This document shows positions 49,073-58,700 of a stretch of DNA of 64,000 nucleotides, piece after piece; within the stretch, counting starts at the first letter, position 1, and each line of letters begins with the position of its first letter. A program made the position numbers and the translations under genes. Location: assembly GCF_001578945.1 (NCBI RefSeq), contig NZ_KQ969550.1, positions 93,022-157,021 on the forward strand, read 5' to 3'. The stretch comes from Streptococcus oralis. GTDB taxonomy: Bacteria > Bacillota > Bacilli > Lactobacillales > Streptococcaceae. The notes under the pieces are model-generated. The model was given only the letters and a program-made list of their open reading frames with translations, ran no database searches and was not told the origin of the DNA.

Positions 49073-50107
49073 TCAACTCACCTCATAGTGATTACTACTC
49101 AAATAGCGGTAGAAATCTGTGAGTTTCATAGTTAGGACTCGATTGACAACATTGAGTTGATTGACCAATTGCTGGTAATCCAGATTGATCGGACCGATAA
49201 TCGCTAGAATTCCAAAACCTCGATAAGGAATGAGGAACTTACTGCTAATCACTGCTAGGTCTGCCAAACAAGACTCTTGACTATCTGCAACACGGACGCT
49301 TTGCATCTGATCTTCATGCAGACCTTCACGAATCTCCAGAGCTACCTTTTGCAGTTGGTCAAAGAACTGATAGGCTGCTAGATTAGCAAAATTCAAGAGA
49401 TTGACCTTGCCCGATACCACAATGTTTTCGTTGAACATTTCCTTAAAGATGTGTTCAAAGAGATCCATGACATTGTCCGTTGTTGTAAAGTAACGCTGGA
49501 TAATCTGTGGAATCTCCGTCCGAATCTTGTAGTGAATATCTAGAACTGTGTGCCCCAGGAAGCGTTCCTGAATGATTGCCTTAAGCTTCAGCAAATCCTC
49601 CTGCAAGAAGTTCCTTGGAATCAGAAACTGACTGGTAACCGTTCGAGACTCATCAAGTGTAAAAACTGCAAGAGCAGTATGTTGTCCCAAAACAACGATA
49701 TCAAAGGCTGTCAAACGTTGCCTACTGGGCTCAACATCTAGCGCTACAACTGTGCAGCCACTCAAGTCTGTCAAGACATTAGCAGCTTCTTGTAGAATAT
49801 CCTCCAGTTTGAAGAATTCCTGATCAAAGGCTTTGACAATCTCATAGACCTCATTTTCAGCTAGTCTGTCAAAATCCAGCGAGTGTTTCACATAGTACTG
49901 AAAACCAGCAACACTTGGCATCCGACCACTGGAAGTATGAGCCTTCTCAAGCAAACCTTGCTTTTCGAGAGCCGCCATATCATTACGAATGGTTGCACTG
50001 CTAGAGTTGATAGACTCTTGCAAGGCTTTGGATCCGACAGGTTCGTGCGTTTTGGTAAAGATGTCAATAATCAGATTTAAAATATCCTGCTGACGCTCTG
50101 TAACCAT
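49073..50107 (-). CDS. hrcA: heat-inducible transcription repressor HrcA
   Basis: 344 aa from the ATG at 50107, with GAGAGGAG upstream. N-terminal winged helix ([20 protein letters not shown]), then a GAF-like middle. Binds CIRCE sites at groESL and the dnaK operon, and is stabilised by GroEL. First gene of the operon. Confidence 0.97.
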   Translation of the reverse strand: MVTERQQDILNLIIDIFTKTHEPVGSKALQESINSSSATIRNDMAALEKQGLLEKAHTSSGRMPSVAGFQYYVKHSLDFDRLAENEVYEIVKAFDQEFFKLEDILQEAANVLTDLSGCTVVALDVEPSRQRLTAFDIVVLGQHTALAVFTLDESRTVTSQFLIPRNFLQEDLLKLKAIIQERFLGHTVLDIHYKIRTEIPQIIQRYFTTTDNVMDLFEHIFKEMFNENIVVSGKVNLLNFANLAAYQFFDQLQKVALEIREGLHEDQMQSVRVADSQESCLADLAVISSKFLIPYRGFGILAIIGPINLDYQQLVNQLNVVNRVLTMKLTDFYRYLSSNHYEVS

Positions 50108-50133
50108 CTCATCACTCCTCTCTGTCTGATCGA

Positions 50134-50160
50134 TTAGCACTTTGTATGTCCAAGTGCTAA
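50134..50160 (-). promoter_or_regulatory. CIRCE operator 1 of the hrcA operon
   Basis: TTAGCACTT, 9-nt spacer, AAGTGCTAA; downstream of the -10. Confidence 0.97.
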
Positions 50161-50171
50161 CTCATGATTCT

Positions 50172-50199
50172 ATTATACACCCTTAGAAGAGAATGTCAA
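50172..50199 (-). promoter_or_regulatory. hrcA-grpE-dnaK promoter
   Basis: -35 TTGACA (50194-50199), 16-nt spacer, -10 TATAAT (50172-50177): both hexamers are consensus. Confidence 0.92.
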
Positions 50200-50216
50200 G
50201 ACAAAAACTCAAAAAA

Positions 50217-50243
50217 TTAGCACTCTTTTATTAAGAGTGCTAA
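50217..50243 (-). promoter_or_regulatory. CIRCE operator 2, upstream of the hrcA promoter
   Basis: TTAGCACTC, 9-nt spacer, GAGTGCTAA, starting 17 bp upstream of the -35. Perfect inverted repeat, like that of groESL. Confidence 0.95.
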
Positions 50244-50267
50244 AAATCAGTCTAAAGACCTAGAAAC

Positions 50268-50779
50268 TTACTTTTCATCAATTTGGTATTTCCTTTTAAG
50301 TCTGAAAAAACCATAGATTAGATAAGAAATTAAGCAAGCATATAACAAGAAAATAATAAAGAAAGACTGAGACAAGTTTTCTCGATACAAACTCATGCAA
50401 ACAACAAGACCACCTAAGAAAGTAGCTGTACATGAACGAAGTCTAGACCGCATAACTTCCCATCTGAGCCCCTTATTCATATAGACTTGCTCTTCCGGAA
50501 GTAAATCAGAAGATGATTTACGAAGAATTGAACAAAAAACTGTTTCTATCGATTCCCAACCTCTATTTCTAAAATCTTGCAGTTCATGCTTACACTTTTT
50601 AAGATTGCGAGAATCATAGATATGATAGATGACATCATCTGGTTGGCATTGTTCAAAATAAAAAAACCAAAACGGTTAGTTCTATACCTCCAGCCTTTCA
50701 AGTGCATCTCACGCAAATACTCTTCTTCCTTGTCCAAATCAATAATGGTGAAAATCCGAAATTGTACTTTGCTATTCAT
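50268..50779 (-). pseudogene. DUF2812 membrane protein, one-base frameshift
   Basis: The first frame reads MNSKVQFRIFTIIDLDKEEE, MHLKGWRYRTNRFGFFI, then breaks. The other frame carries on EQCQPDDVIYHIYDSRNLK, DFRNRGWESIETVFCSILRK and two transmembrane helices to FRLKRKYQIDEK. One T lost from the run that is A4 on the plus strand at 50655-50658 explains the break. DUF2812 proteins follow PadR-type regulators in many Firmicutes; function unknown. Confidence 0.85.
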
Positions 50780-50813
50780 TGTCCGACCTCCAAATCAGAA
50801 AACATACATGGTT

Positions 50814-51389
50814 TTATTTGTCAGATATTTCTTTCCATTTTTGAAACAATTTCCAAAAAATATAAGAAATCTGAATCGCATGAACTATCAATAAAACACC
50901 ATTTATTATAACAATCAAAAATACTTCCCAACTGAAAGAACTACCTCCAGTGACAGACTTTGAGAAAACCGGTAGTAGAGCTAAAAAGAGAAGCAAAATA
51001 GGAAGCATCCGCCTCGTTAAAATCCGTTTGACCATAGCTAACTTCCCGGTCGCGTCATTATAAATTTCAAACTCAGTACCCGACTCAATTTGAGAATAAG
51101 GTTTTCTAAAGTAGGAAAAACTATTAAAGTCTGTAATATGCTCCCAGCCACAGTCTTTAAACAGTTGTAAATAGGAGGCTCTCTCTGATTTTTTCATGGG
51201 ATAAAAGTCCAACTGATAAGACACCTGCTCTGGTTGGCACTTTTCAAAAGTATACTTAACCGCAACTACTAAGTTAGAGTAGGTTACTTCCTTGAGTTTC
51301 CAGCCCTCAGCATGCATTTCCCCAAAGTATAAAGCCTCTCAATCATAATCTGCAATTGTAGATATCCGATATACAACCTTCTTTTCCAT
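50814..51389 (-). pseudogene. DUF2812 membrane protein, early nonsense codon
   Basis: Starts MEKKVVYRISTIADYD at an ATG at 51389 that overlaps the padR stop. A TGA follows at codon 17 (51341-51339), then the frame continues without loss: EALYFGEMHAEGWKLKE to FWKLFQKWKEISDK with two transmembrane helices. Only one base change (for instance CGA to TGA) is needed. An internal start at the later Met (51317) could give an N-truncated protein, but the DUF2812 N-terminus would be missing. Confidence 0.85.
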
Positions 51390-51709
51390 CATCCTTCCTC
51401 CTGACTGTTTCTATAGAGCCGTTCGATTCGTTTCAATTCTATCTCCAAAACCTTGCGTCCCAAGTCTGTGATCTGATAGATTTTACGCTTCTCCTCTTCT
51501 CGGACAAAGGAAATCAAACCATCCTTTTCCATTTTTGACAAGGTTCCATACATAGTTCCAGGACTGATCGAAACTTGCGAATCTGTCATCTCCTTGACCT
51601 TTTGCGTAATACTGTAACCATGACCTTTCTTTTGCAAACAGAATAAGATATAAAATCCTGTTTCCGTCATGGGAATATAAACTCGACGAATCTTATCCGT
51701 TAATTCCAT
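51389..51709 (-). CDS. PadR family transcriptional regulator
   Basis: 106 aa, winged helix: FYILFCLQKKGHGYSITQKV, then SISPGTMYGTLSKMEKDGLI and KRKIYQITDLGRKVLE. It probably represses its own operon with the two DUF2812 genes, since dyads overlap the promoter. RBS AGAAGGTGG. Confidence 0.93.
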   Translation of the reverse strand: MELTDKIRRVYIPMTETGFYILFCLQKKGHGYSITQKVKEMTDSQVSISPGTMYGTLSKMEKDGLISFVREEEKRKIYQITDLGRKVLEIELKRIERLYRNSQEEG

Positions 51710-51732
51710 TTATAACCACCTTCTATTTAGTT

Positions 51733-51777
51733 CGATATATCGCATCTCGTTATATATAATATATCACACCTCGATAT
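51733..51777 (-). promoter_or_regulatory. padR promoter/operator region
   Basis: Minus strand: ATATCGAGGTGTGATAT (arms ATATC and GATAT, 51761-51777), then AT-rich -10 region, then CGAGATGCGATATATCG with the palindrome CGATATATCG (51733-51742). The two copies share CGAG-TG-GATATAT. They fit PadR-type autoregulatory sites. Confidence 0.55.
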
Positions 51778-51784
51778 AAAACAT

Positions 51785-51814
51785 AAGAAAAAAGATCACC
51801 CTCAGGCAATCTTT
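51785..51814 (-). terminator. terminator of glnA
   Basis: AAAGATTGCC, loop TGAG, GGTGATCTTT, T-run on the minus strand, one or two G-U pairs. Confidence 0.85.
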
Positions 51815-51822
51815 ATTCTTTA

Positions 51823-53169
51823 TTAGTAAAGATCCAAATAGTTATCAATTTCCCATTGGGAGACAAAGGTTGCGTAGCTTGCCCATTCGATTCGTTTGGC
51901 TTCAAGGAAGCTTGTGTAGATGTGTTCACCTAGAGCAGCCTTAACAACTTCGTCTTCTGTGAGAGCTTTGAGGGCATTGTGGAGAGTTGATGGTAGATCA
52001 GTAATCCCTGCTTCTTTGCGCTCTTCTGCTGTCATGATGTAGATATTTTCTTCGATCGGAGCTGGAGCTTCGATTTTATTTTCAATTCCACTTAATCCAA
52101 CTTCTAGAAGGACAGCCATAGCGATATAAGGGTTCGCCATTGGGTCTACTGAACGCAATTCCAAACGAGTTCCCATACCACGTGAAGCTGGCACTCGCAC
52201 AAGTGGCGAACGGTTACGACCTGCCCAAGCGATATAAACAGGAGCTTCATAGCCTGGAACCAAGCGTTTGTAAGAGTTAACCGTTGGGTTCATGATGGCA
52301 GTATAGTTGTAAGCATGCTTGATCAAACCACCAAGGAAGTGGTAGGCCGTTTCTGACAACTGCATGCCTTTTGGATCATTTGGATCAAAGAAGGCATTGT
52401 TTCCTTCTGCATCAAATAAGGACATGTTGCAGTGCATACCGGATCCAGCAATACCAAATTTTGGTTTAGCCATAAAGGTTGCGTAAAGCCCATGTTTGCG
52501 AGCAATGGTTTTCACAACAAGTTTAAAGATTTGAATCTTATCGCAGGCACGGAGAACTTCATCATACTTGAAGTCAATTTCGTGTTGTCCAACCGCAACC
52601 TCGTGGTGACTCGCTTCTACTTCAAATCCCATTTTGGTCAAGACATTGACAATCTCACGACGCGTATTGTCCGCAAGGTCCGTAGGCGCCAAATCAAAGT
52701 AGCCACCCTTGTCATTTACTTCAAGGGTTGGGTCCCCATTTTCATCCAATTTAAATAGGAAGAATTCTGGCTCTGGACCAAGGTTGAAAGATTTGAATCC
52801 CGCTTCTTCCATGTGACGAAGCGCACGCTTCAGATTGCCACGAGGATCACCTGCAAAGGGTTCGCCTTCTGTTGTATAGACATCACAGATCAAACCTGCA
52901 ACACTTCCATTTTCATCCCCCCAAGGGAATACTGTCCATGTATCCAAGTCTGGATACAAGTACATATCTGACTCATTGATACGTACAAAACCTTCAATAG
53001 AAGATCCATCAAACATAGCCTTGTTTGACAAGACTTTATCTAACTGTTCATCTGTAGCAGGAATTTCGACGTTCTTCATGGTTCCCAAGATATCTGAAAA
53101 CATGAGACGGATAAAGGTAACATTTTTTTCCTTGACTTCACGACGAATATCTGCAGCTGTGATTGGCAT
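51823..53169 (-). CDS. glnA: glutamine synthetase type I
   Basis: 448 aa: [66 protein letters not shown]. Makes glutamine from glutamate and ammonia. It is the GlnR-controlled Gram-positive type (I-alpha), without the adenylylation site. 36 nt after glnR in one operon. Confidence 0.98.
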   Translation of the reverse strand: MPITAADIRREVKEKNVTFIRLMFSDILGTMKNVEIPATDEQLDKVLSNKAMFDGSSIEGFVRINESDMYLYPDLDTWTVFPWGDENGSVAGLICDVYTTEGEPFAGDPRGNLKRALRHMEEAGFKSFNLGPEPEFFLFKLDENGDPTLEVNDKGGYFDLAPTDLADNTRREIVNVLTKMGFEVEASHHEVAVGQHEIDFKYDEVLRACDKIQIFKLVVKTIARKHGLYATFMAKPKFGIAGSGMHCNMSLFDAEGNNAFFDPNDPKGMQLSETAYHFLGGLIKHAYNYTAIMNPTVNSYKRLVPGYEAPVYIAWAGRNRSPLVRVPASRGMGTRLELRSVDPMANPYIAMAVLLEVGLSGIENKIEAPAPIEENIYIMTAEERKEAGITDLPSTLHNALKALTEDEVVKAALGEHIYTSFLEAKRIEWASYATFVSQWEIDNYLDLY

Positions 53170-53205
53170 GGGTTTTCTCCTTAATATCTGACTACTTGCG
53201 ATTGC

Positions 53206-53562
53206 CTAACCGCGACCAAAAGGTGACTGCGCTGAAGCAAAGCGCCCCTGCTGGAGGAGTTCATTGTGAAGTGCACGACGCACTTCCGTCTGACTCACGG
53301 CTTTCTTGGACTTCGCCTCACGTTCAGCATATTTCTTCTTAATGGCAGCGATATTAAAACCTTCAGAGATATAATCTTTGATTTCAAGCAAACGATCCAT
53401 GTCATTCAATGAATACATGCGACGGTTTCCTTCGTTTCGATCAGGTTTAATCAACTCTTGATCTTCATAATAACGAATCTGACGCGCCGAGAGATCGGTC
53501 AATTTCATAACACTGCCGATAGGAAAAACAGCCATATTTCGGCGAAATTCTCTTTCCTTCAT
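53206..53562 (-). CDS. glnR: MerR-family nitrogen regulator GlnR
   Basis: 118 aa. N-terminal MerR-type helix-turn-helix (SVMKLTDLSARQIRYYEDQE, LIKPDRNEGNRRMYSLNDMD) and the short C-terminal tail that contacts glutamine synthetase. Represses glnRA when nitrogen is plentiful. RBS GGAAATTG. Confidence 0.96.
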   Translation of the reverse strand: MKEREFRRNMAVFPIGSVMKLTDLSARQIRYYEDQELIKPDRNEGNRRMYSLNDMDRLLEIKDYISEGFNIAAIKKKYAEREAKSKKAVSQTEVRRALHNELLQQGRFASAQSPFGRG

Positions 53563-53585
53563 TTACAATTTCCTTCTTTCTGTCT

Positions 53586-53614
53586 ATTATAGTCTAAAAA
53601 AAGACAAACGTCAA
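53586..53614 (-). promoter_or_regulatory. glnRA promoter
   Basis: -35 TTGACG (53609-53614), 17-nt spacer, -10 TATAAT (53586-53591). Confidence 0.88.
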
Positions 53615-53621
53615 CGAATAA

Positions 53622-53638
53622 TGTCATAAAATGTAACA
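53622..53638 (-). promoter_or_regulatory. GlnR box
   Basis: TGTTACATTTTATGACA, match to TGTNA-N7-TNACA, 7 nt upstream of the -35. It abuts the stop of the gene upstream. Confidence 0.9.
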
Positions 53639-54166
53639 TTATTTTCTTTTTTTCTCCCAAAAGAGTTTCAGTTGCTCAATATCATAATTCACAAGGATTG
53701 CGACAAAAACTCCCATAAATGTTTCAAATACGCGCGCAAACACGTACAAAAATGTTTCTCCGCTTGGTATTGATAGGGTAATAATCAACATAGCCGCTAC
53801 ACCACCAATAACTCCTGCCTTGTTGTTCATGGCAACATTTGTCATAATGGTTAACATGGTGCAAATTGGAACAACTAGTAAGGTTACCCAAAAGGCTCCA
53901 TGAAATAAAGTGTTTAAGAGGAAAAAGACAAGGGCGTAAAAACCGCCAATACTGTTTCCTAAGATACGCGAAGTTCCAAAATGGACGCTCTTATCAAAGC
54001 TTTCTCGTAGACTGAAGACCGCTGTTAACGCTCCAATTTGAAGCCCCTTCCAGCCAAAAAATCCGAAAAGAAGGAGCACCAAAAAAACAGCAATACCTGT
54101 TTTAAAAGTTCGCATGCCCAGTTTAAACTGTGACTTATCAAATTTATATTTTTTAAAATAACTCAT
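53639..54166 (-). CDS. FUSC/aromatic acid exporter family membrane protein
   Basis: 175 aa. About four transmembrane helices: GIAVFLVLLLFGFFGWK, IGGFYALVFFLLNTLFHGAFW, VTLLVVPICTMLTIMTNVAM, GVIGGVAAMLIITLSIPSG. Short version of the FUSC/ArAE fold, lacking a soluble C-terminal domain. Substrate unknown. Directly upstream of glnR; it ends at the GlnR box. Confidence 0.8.
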   Translation of the reverse strand: MSYFKKYKFDKSQFKLGMRTFKTGIAVFLVLLLFGFFGWKGLQIGALTAVFSLRESFDKSVHFGTSRILGNSIGGFYALVFFLLNTLFHGAFWVTLLVVPICTMLTIMTNVAMNNKAGVIGGVAAMLIITLSIPSGETFLYVFARVFETFMGVFVAILVNYDIEQLKLFWEKKRK

Positions 54167-54250
54167 AATCTCAACTTTCTATTTCCATTTTATCATAAAT
54201 CGGTGATTTTTATGAGCAATAGTTGAGAGGAAGCGTTTTTATTTCGAGTA

Positions 54251-54284
54251 AAAGAAAAGAGGAACTTTCATCCCTCTCTTCTTT
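54251..54284 (-). terminator. terminator of pgk
   Basis: AAAGAAGAGAGG, loop, CCTCTTTTCTT on the minus strand, imperfect stem, 20 nt after pgk. Confidence 0.65.
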
Positions 54285-54301
54285 GATTTGGTTATAAAAT
54301 C

Positions 54302-55501
54302 TTATTTTTCTGTAAGCGCTGCAAGTCCTGGAAGAACTTTACCTTCAAGAAGTTCCATTGATGCTCCACCACCAGTAGAGATCCATGAGAACTTGTCTGC
54401 ACGTCCGAGGTTGATGGCTGCCGCAGCTGAGTCACCACCACCGATGATTGATTTCACACCTGGTTGTTTCACGATTGCGTCCATGACACCGATTGTACCA
54501 GCTTGGAAGTCAGGGTTTTCAAATACACCCATAGGTCCGTTCCATACAACTGTTTTTGCACCAGTCAAGGCTTCATCAAATTTAGCAATAGATTTTGGAC
54601 CGATATCCAAACCAAGGAATCCAGGATCTACTGCTTCACCTTCAGTGTCTTTTACTTCAGTGTAGCCTGCAAAAGCATTCGCTTCTTTTGAGTCAACTGG
54701 TAAGATCAATTTGCCGTTTGATTTTTCAAGAAGAGCTTTCGCCACATCCAATTTATCTTCTTCTACAAGTGAGTTACCGATTTCGATACCTTGTGCTTTG
54801 TAGAATGTGTAAGTCATCCCACCACCGATCAAAACTTTATCAGCTTTTTCAAGCAAGTTTTCGATAACACCAATCTTATCAGAAACTTTTGAACCACCAA
54901 GGATGGCTACGAATGGACGTTCTGGAGCTTCAACTGCTTCTTGGATGTAAGCAATTTCGTTTTCAAGAAGGAAACCAGCAACTGCTTTTTCAACGTTTGC
55001 TGAGATACCAACGTTAGATGCGTGTGCACGGTGAGCTGTACCGAATGCATCGTTTACGAAGATACCATCTCCAAGTGATGCCCAGTATTTACCAAGCTCA
55101 GGATCATTTTTAGATTCTTTTTTGCCGTCAACATCTTCGAAACGAGTGTTTTCAACCAAGAGAACTTGTCCGTCTTCAAGAGCGTTAACAGCTGCTTCCA
55201 ATTCAGCACCACGAGTCACACCTGGGATGAAGACAACGTCTTGACCCAATTTAGCAGCCAAGTCAGCCGCTACAGGAGCAAGGGATTTGCCTTCTTTATC
55301 CGCTTCTTCTTTTACACGTCCAAGGTGAGAGAAGAGGATTGCACGTCCGCCTTGTTCAAGGATGTACTTAATCGTTGGAAGGGCAGCAGTGATACGGTTA
55401 TCGTTAGTGATCACGCCATCTTTTACAGGTACGTTGAAGTCAACACGAACGAGAACTTTTTTCCCTTTCAATTCAACGTCTTTAACAGTCAATTTTGCCA
55501 T
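54302..55501 (-). CDS. pgk: phosphoglycerate kinase
   Basis: 399 aa. N-terminal substrate half ([21 protein letters not shown]) and C-terminal ATP half ([28 protein letters not shown]). Glycolytic step from 1,3-bisphosphoglycerate to 3-phosphoglycerate, yielding ATP. Good RBS AGAAGGAG. Confidence 0.98.
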   Translation of the reverse strand: MAKLTVKDVELKGKKVLVRVDFNVPVKDGVITNDNRITAALPTIKYILEQGGRAILFSHLGRVKEEADKEGKSLAPVAADLAAKLGQDVVFIPGVTRGAELEAAVNALEDGQVLLVENTRFEDVDGKKESKNDPELGKYWASLGDGIFVNDAFGTAHRAHASNVGISANVEKAVAGFLLENEIAYIQEAVEAPERPFVAILGGSKVSDKIGVIENLLEKADKVLIGGGMTYTFYKAQGIEIGNSLVEEDKLDVAKALLEKSNGKLILPVDSKEANAFAGYTEVKDTEGEAVDPGFLGLDIGPKSIAKFDEALTGAKTVVWNGPMGVFENPDFQAGTIGVMDAIVKQPGVKSIIGGGDSAAAAINLGRADKFSWISTGGGASMELLEGKVLPGLAALTEK

Positions 55502-55534
55502 TTGGAAAGACTCCTTCTTTTTTTATACGTGTTA

Positions 55535-55543
55535 ATTATATCA
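55535..55543 (-). promoter_or_regulatory. pgk extended -10
   Basis: TGATATAAT on the minus strand (hexamer 55535-55540) with no clear -35. Leader of about 28 nt. The remaining 55547-55707 holds nothing I can name. Confidence 0.65.
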
Positions 55544-55707
55544 CAAAATCAACAAAAGAGATAGCAAAACCCTAAACTTTTCTAGTTCTTTCTTATAATT
55601 GAAACTAGCATTTTTTAAAATAAAAACTAGAAAAACCTTGTTAAATAACTGATTATTGAAAGGAAGACTAGCTCATTTACTCATTCTTTCACTGATTTCT
55701 ACTAGTT

Positions 55708-55746
55708 AAAACAAGGTCTGACTGATTTGCCGTCAAACCTTGTTTT
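55708..55746. terminator. terminator of endoD
   Basis: AAAACAAGGT and ACCTTGTTTT, 10-bp arms with a 19-nt loop, 39 nt after the endoD stop; T-runs on both sides. Confidence 0.75.
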
Positions 55747-55784
55747 TTAGTTTTTATGAGAAAATTCAAGATTCGTAAATTCGA

Positions 55785-58700
55785 TTAATCTTCTCTCTTC
55801 TTCCTAGCAAGCAAACCGTAGCCACTCATTACTCCGAGAAGTCCCAGTGCTACCAGACTGACATCTGTTTCTACACCAGTATTTGGCAGTTGGTTGCTTG
55901 CTGCTTCACCTTTTGCTGATACTGCTAAAGGCGCTTGATCCCTTGTTTGTGAGACTTGCTCTTCTTTCGTTCCAACTTCGGTGATTTCTGGAATTGCTTC
56001 CTTGAGAACTTCGGTCGAACGGAGAGTCCGTTTGCCTTGGGCATCCACTTCTATAAAGTGACGAACTTGGCCTTCAACTCCAGCTTGTACAACACGGCGT
56101 TGGCCTTTGAGAAGCTCGGCATTTGGTCGTTCTTGGCGTTCAAAGGCTGTTGTTTCAGTTTCAACAACTAGTTCAGGGAGAGCTTCAACTGTTGGGGCCA
56201 CTTCATTTGGATCCATGCTTCCAACATGATGACTTTCTTCTGCGGGGGCTAGTTTCTTATTCAACTTTTCTTTCATTTCCGCAAAAGCTTGTGGAGTTGG
56301 CATCTCTGAAGCCAACAAAGTTTCTGCTTGTTCAATCAAGTCAGCTTTAGAATCTTTTTCACGGACGGATTCAAGCAAGCCTTCTAATTCTTCTCTAGCA
56401 GTTTGATAACGTTGATTTCCATCCAAGTCTGCGCCTGCTTGTTTCAACTCATTCAAAGCCCGGTTGACTTCTTCTTGGTTAGCATTATGATTTTCTACTA
56501 CAGCTTTCGCTGCATTGAGCTTCTCTACTAGTGCTACTTGTTTATCCTCACTTGAGAAGGTGTAGGTAAGAGTTGACTGACGACCTTGGGCAGCAGTGAT
56601 TTCTTGTTTGAGGTACTCATCGTTGACAGCTGCTTTTGGAGAAACCAAAACATCAAACTCAGCGGTGTGCCCCTTGTAATGCAAGGTCAAAGTCTGACGA
56701 CCAGTCTTTTGAGCATCGTAGCCCGTAATTTCAACACCTTGGTCTGTGAAAGTGTGCGTTTCTTCTGTCTCGTCATCATAGAGAACGCCGAAGCGACCTT
56801 CTGCAAGATCCAGTTGCTCTCCTACTAGATAGTCTGTTTTCGGTTTCTGAGTAATGTACAATCCTGCTACTTCTTTTGATTTTCCTTCATCTTGACCTGT
56901 CACTTGTACCTTCAAGTCACCAGTAACTGGAAGTCCAAGATAGCTGACTGTGAGCTTTTGTTCCCCTTTTTGTCGAGCGTCGTAGCCAGATACCGTCACA
57001 CCTGAGTGAGTGAGGTTAATCAGCTCATCGGCTTGTCCCCCTTCGTATTGAACACGGAGAGTGCCACCTCTAAGGTCAAGTTTTTCTCCCTCTTTGTAAA
57101 CCGTCTTCTTAGGTCCTTTTTCAAGGCTAACCGCAGCAATTTTTCTCTCATCCTGCGGAATCGCTACTGCCAAGGTGTTACTGATTTCTTTGCCAGGTAG
57201 TTGGGTACGATAGTAGAGGAGAGTTGGTTGTTTAGCAAAAGCTAATGGTGCTGTTGCCATATCGCCACCATTTTCAGACTTCAAGGTTGCAATTGGCGTT
57301 TGAGAATCTGCCTTGTCATAAACGGTGATAGTTGCACCTGCTGGAACATCTGAGAAACCAAGTTGAACTTGATGGTTTCCAAGTGAACGTGCTGCGACCT
57401 TAGCCATCGGAATATTTTGGCTCTCAGTATCTAGACTTTCGTACATTCTCCAGTTATAGATACGAATGGCTTTCCAAGGAGTTCCGTTATCAGAAGTGAG
57501 GATATTTAAGCGCCACTCTTGAGCTGTAATTGGTTTATCTAGGGTCACATCGGTTACATGGGCTTTGTTTCCACGAATTTCCTTTGCTAGTTTCCATTCG
57601 CCGTCTGTATCCTTATAATAAAGATCAAAATCCTTGGTATTCATCAAGCCGTCATTAACCGACTCACCACCTGCTCCTGCGTGATCCATCGCCCATCTCA
57701 CAATGCGTCGAGGTTGGGTCAAACGAATATCGACACTACCGCTCAATTGTCCAGAAGACCACTTGTCTGATAGACTCGTGATAGTGCCATTTAGCATGCC
57801 TTCAATTCCTTCTCCGCCGTCCGATTGTGGGAAAGTACTACCGGTAACGGTTGCTCCTGGAACGATATTTTCAGCCAATGGTCTTGGAAGAGTTGTGTCC
57901 TGAACCGTCATGCCCCAGTTAAAGAATGTCGTCGCCACTTCAGAACGAAGTCCATTTTTACCAACTGCAACAACTTTCAATTCCTGAGTCGTACCAGTCG
58001 CATTAGCAGAGCGGCTAACTTTTGGCAAGTAGATAGTGGAAGCAGATGATCCTGTCAACAAACGCCAGTTATCTCCATCTTTTTCGTAGACTTCATAGAA
58101 ATCTGCATCTTGGTTACCCGCAAACTGGACCACTGCTTCAGCTTCTTGGGCATTCTTAAGGGATTGTTTCACTACAGAGAAGCCTGTTGGTGCTTGGGGT
58201 GATTGGTGATTGTCCGAAATTGTTAATTGACCTAGGTTGAACCGATAATCTTTTACAGCTCCTTCATGCTCAAAGAAGAGTTTAGCCGCATAGATGGTTT
58301 TACCTGCTAGTGAGCCAAGGGCAATTTCTTCATTTGTCCAGTTATCAGATAAAGTCAGTTCTTTCCATGCATCTGCATCATCAAATTTGTAGTCTGGTGT
58401 TGTAGAGAAAGCCATATAAACTTTAGAGCCTTTTCCTCCCTTGTGAGCAACACGAAGTTTAGTGTTTTCGGTCACTTCTAGCTTGGTAGAATACAAATTC
58501 ACATCCTGATCCGTCTTACCAGTTACATCACCTGAGAATTTAAGGGAGTTTCCACCATTGTAGGCGTCTGTAAAGTCATACTCTGCACGGAGTTTCTCAC
58601 CTGTTGAAGTTTGCCACCAACGCCAAGTTGGCAAGACACCTGAAACAGAACGGTAGTTCCACTCAGAATCCTTAGAAACTTTGCCGTCGACAAACCACTT

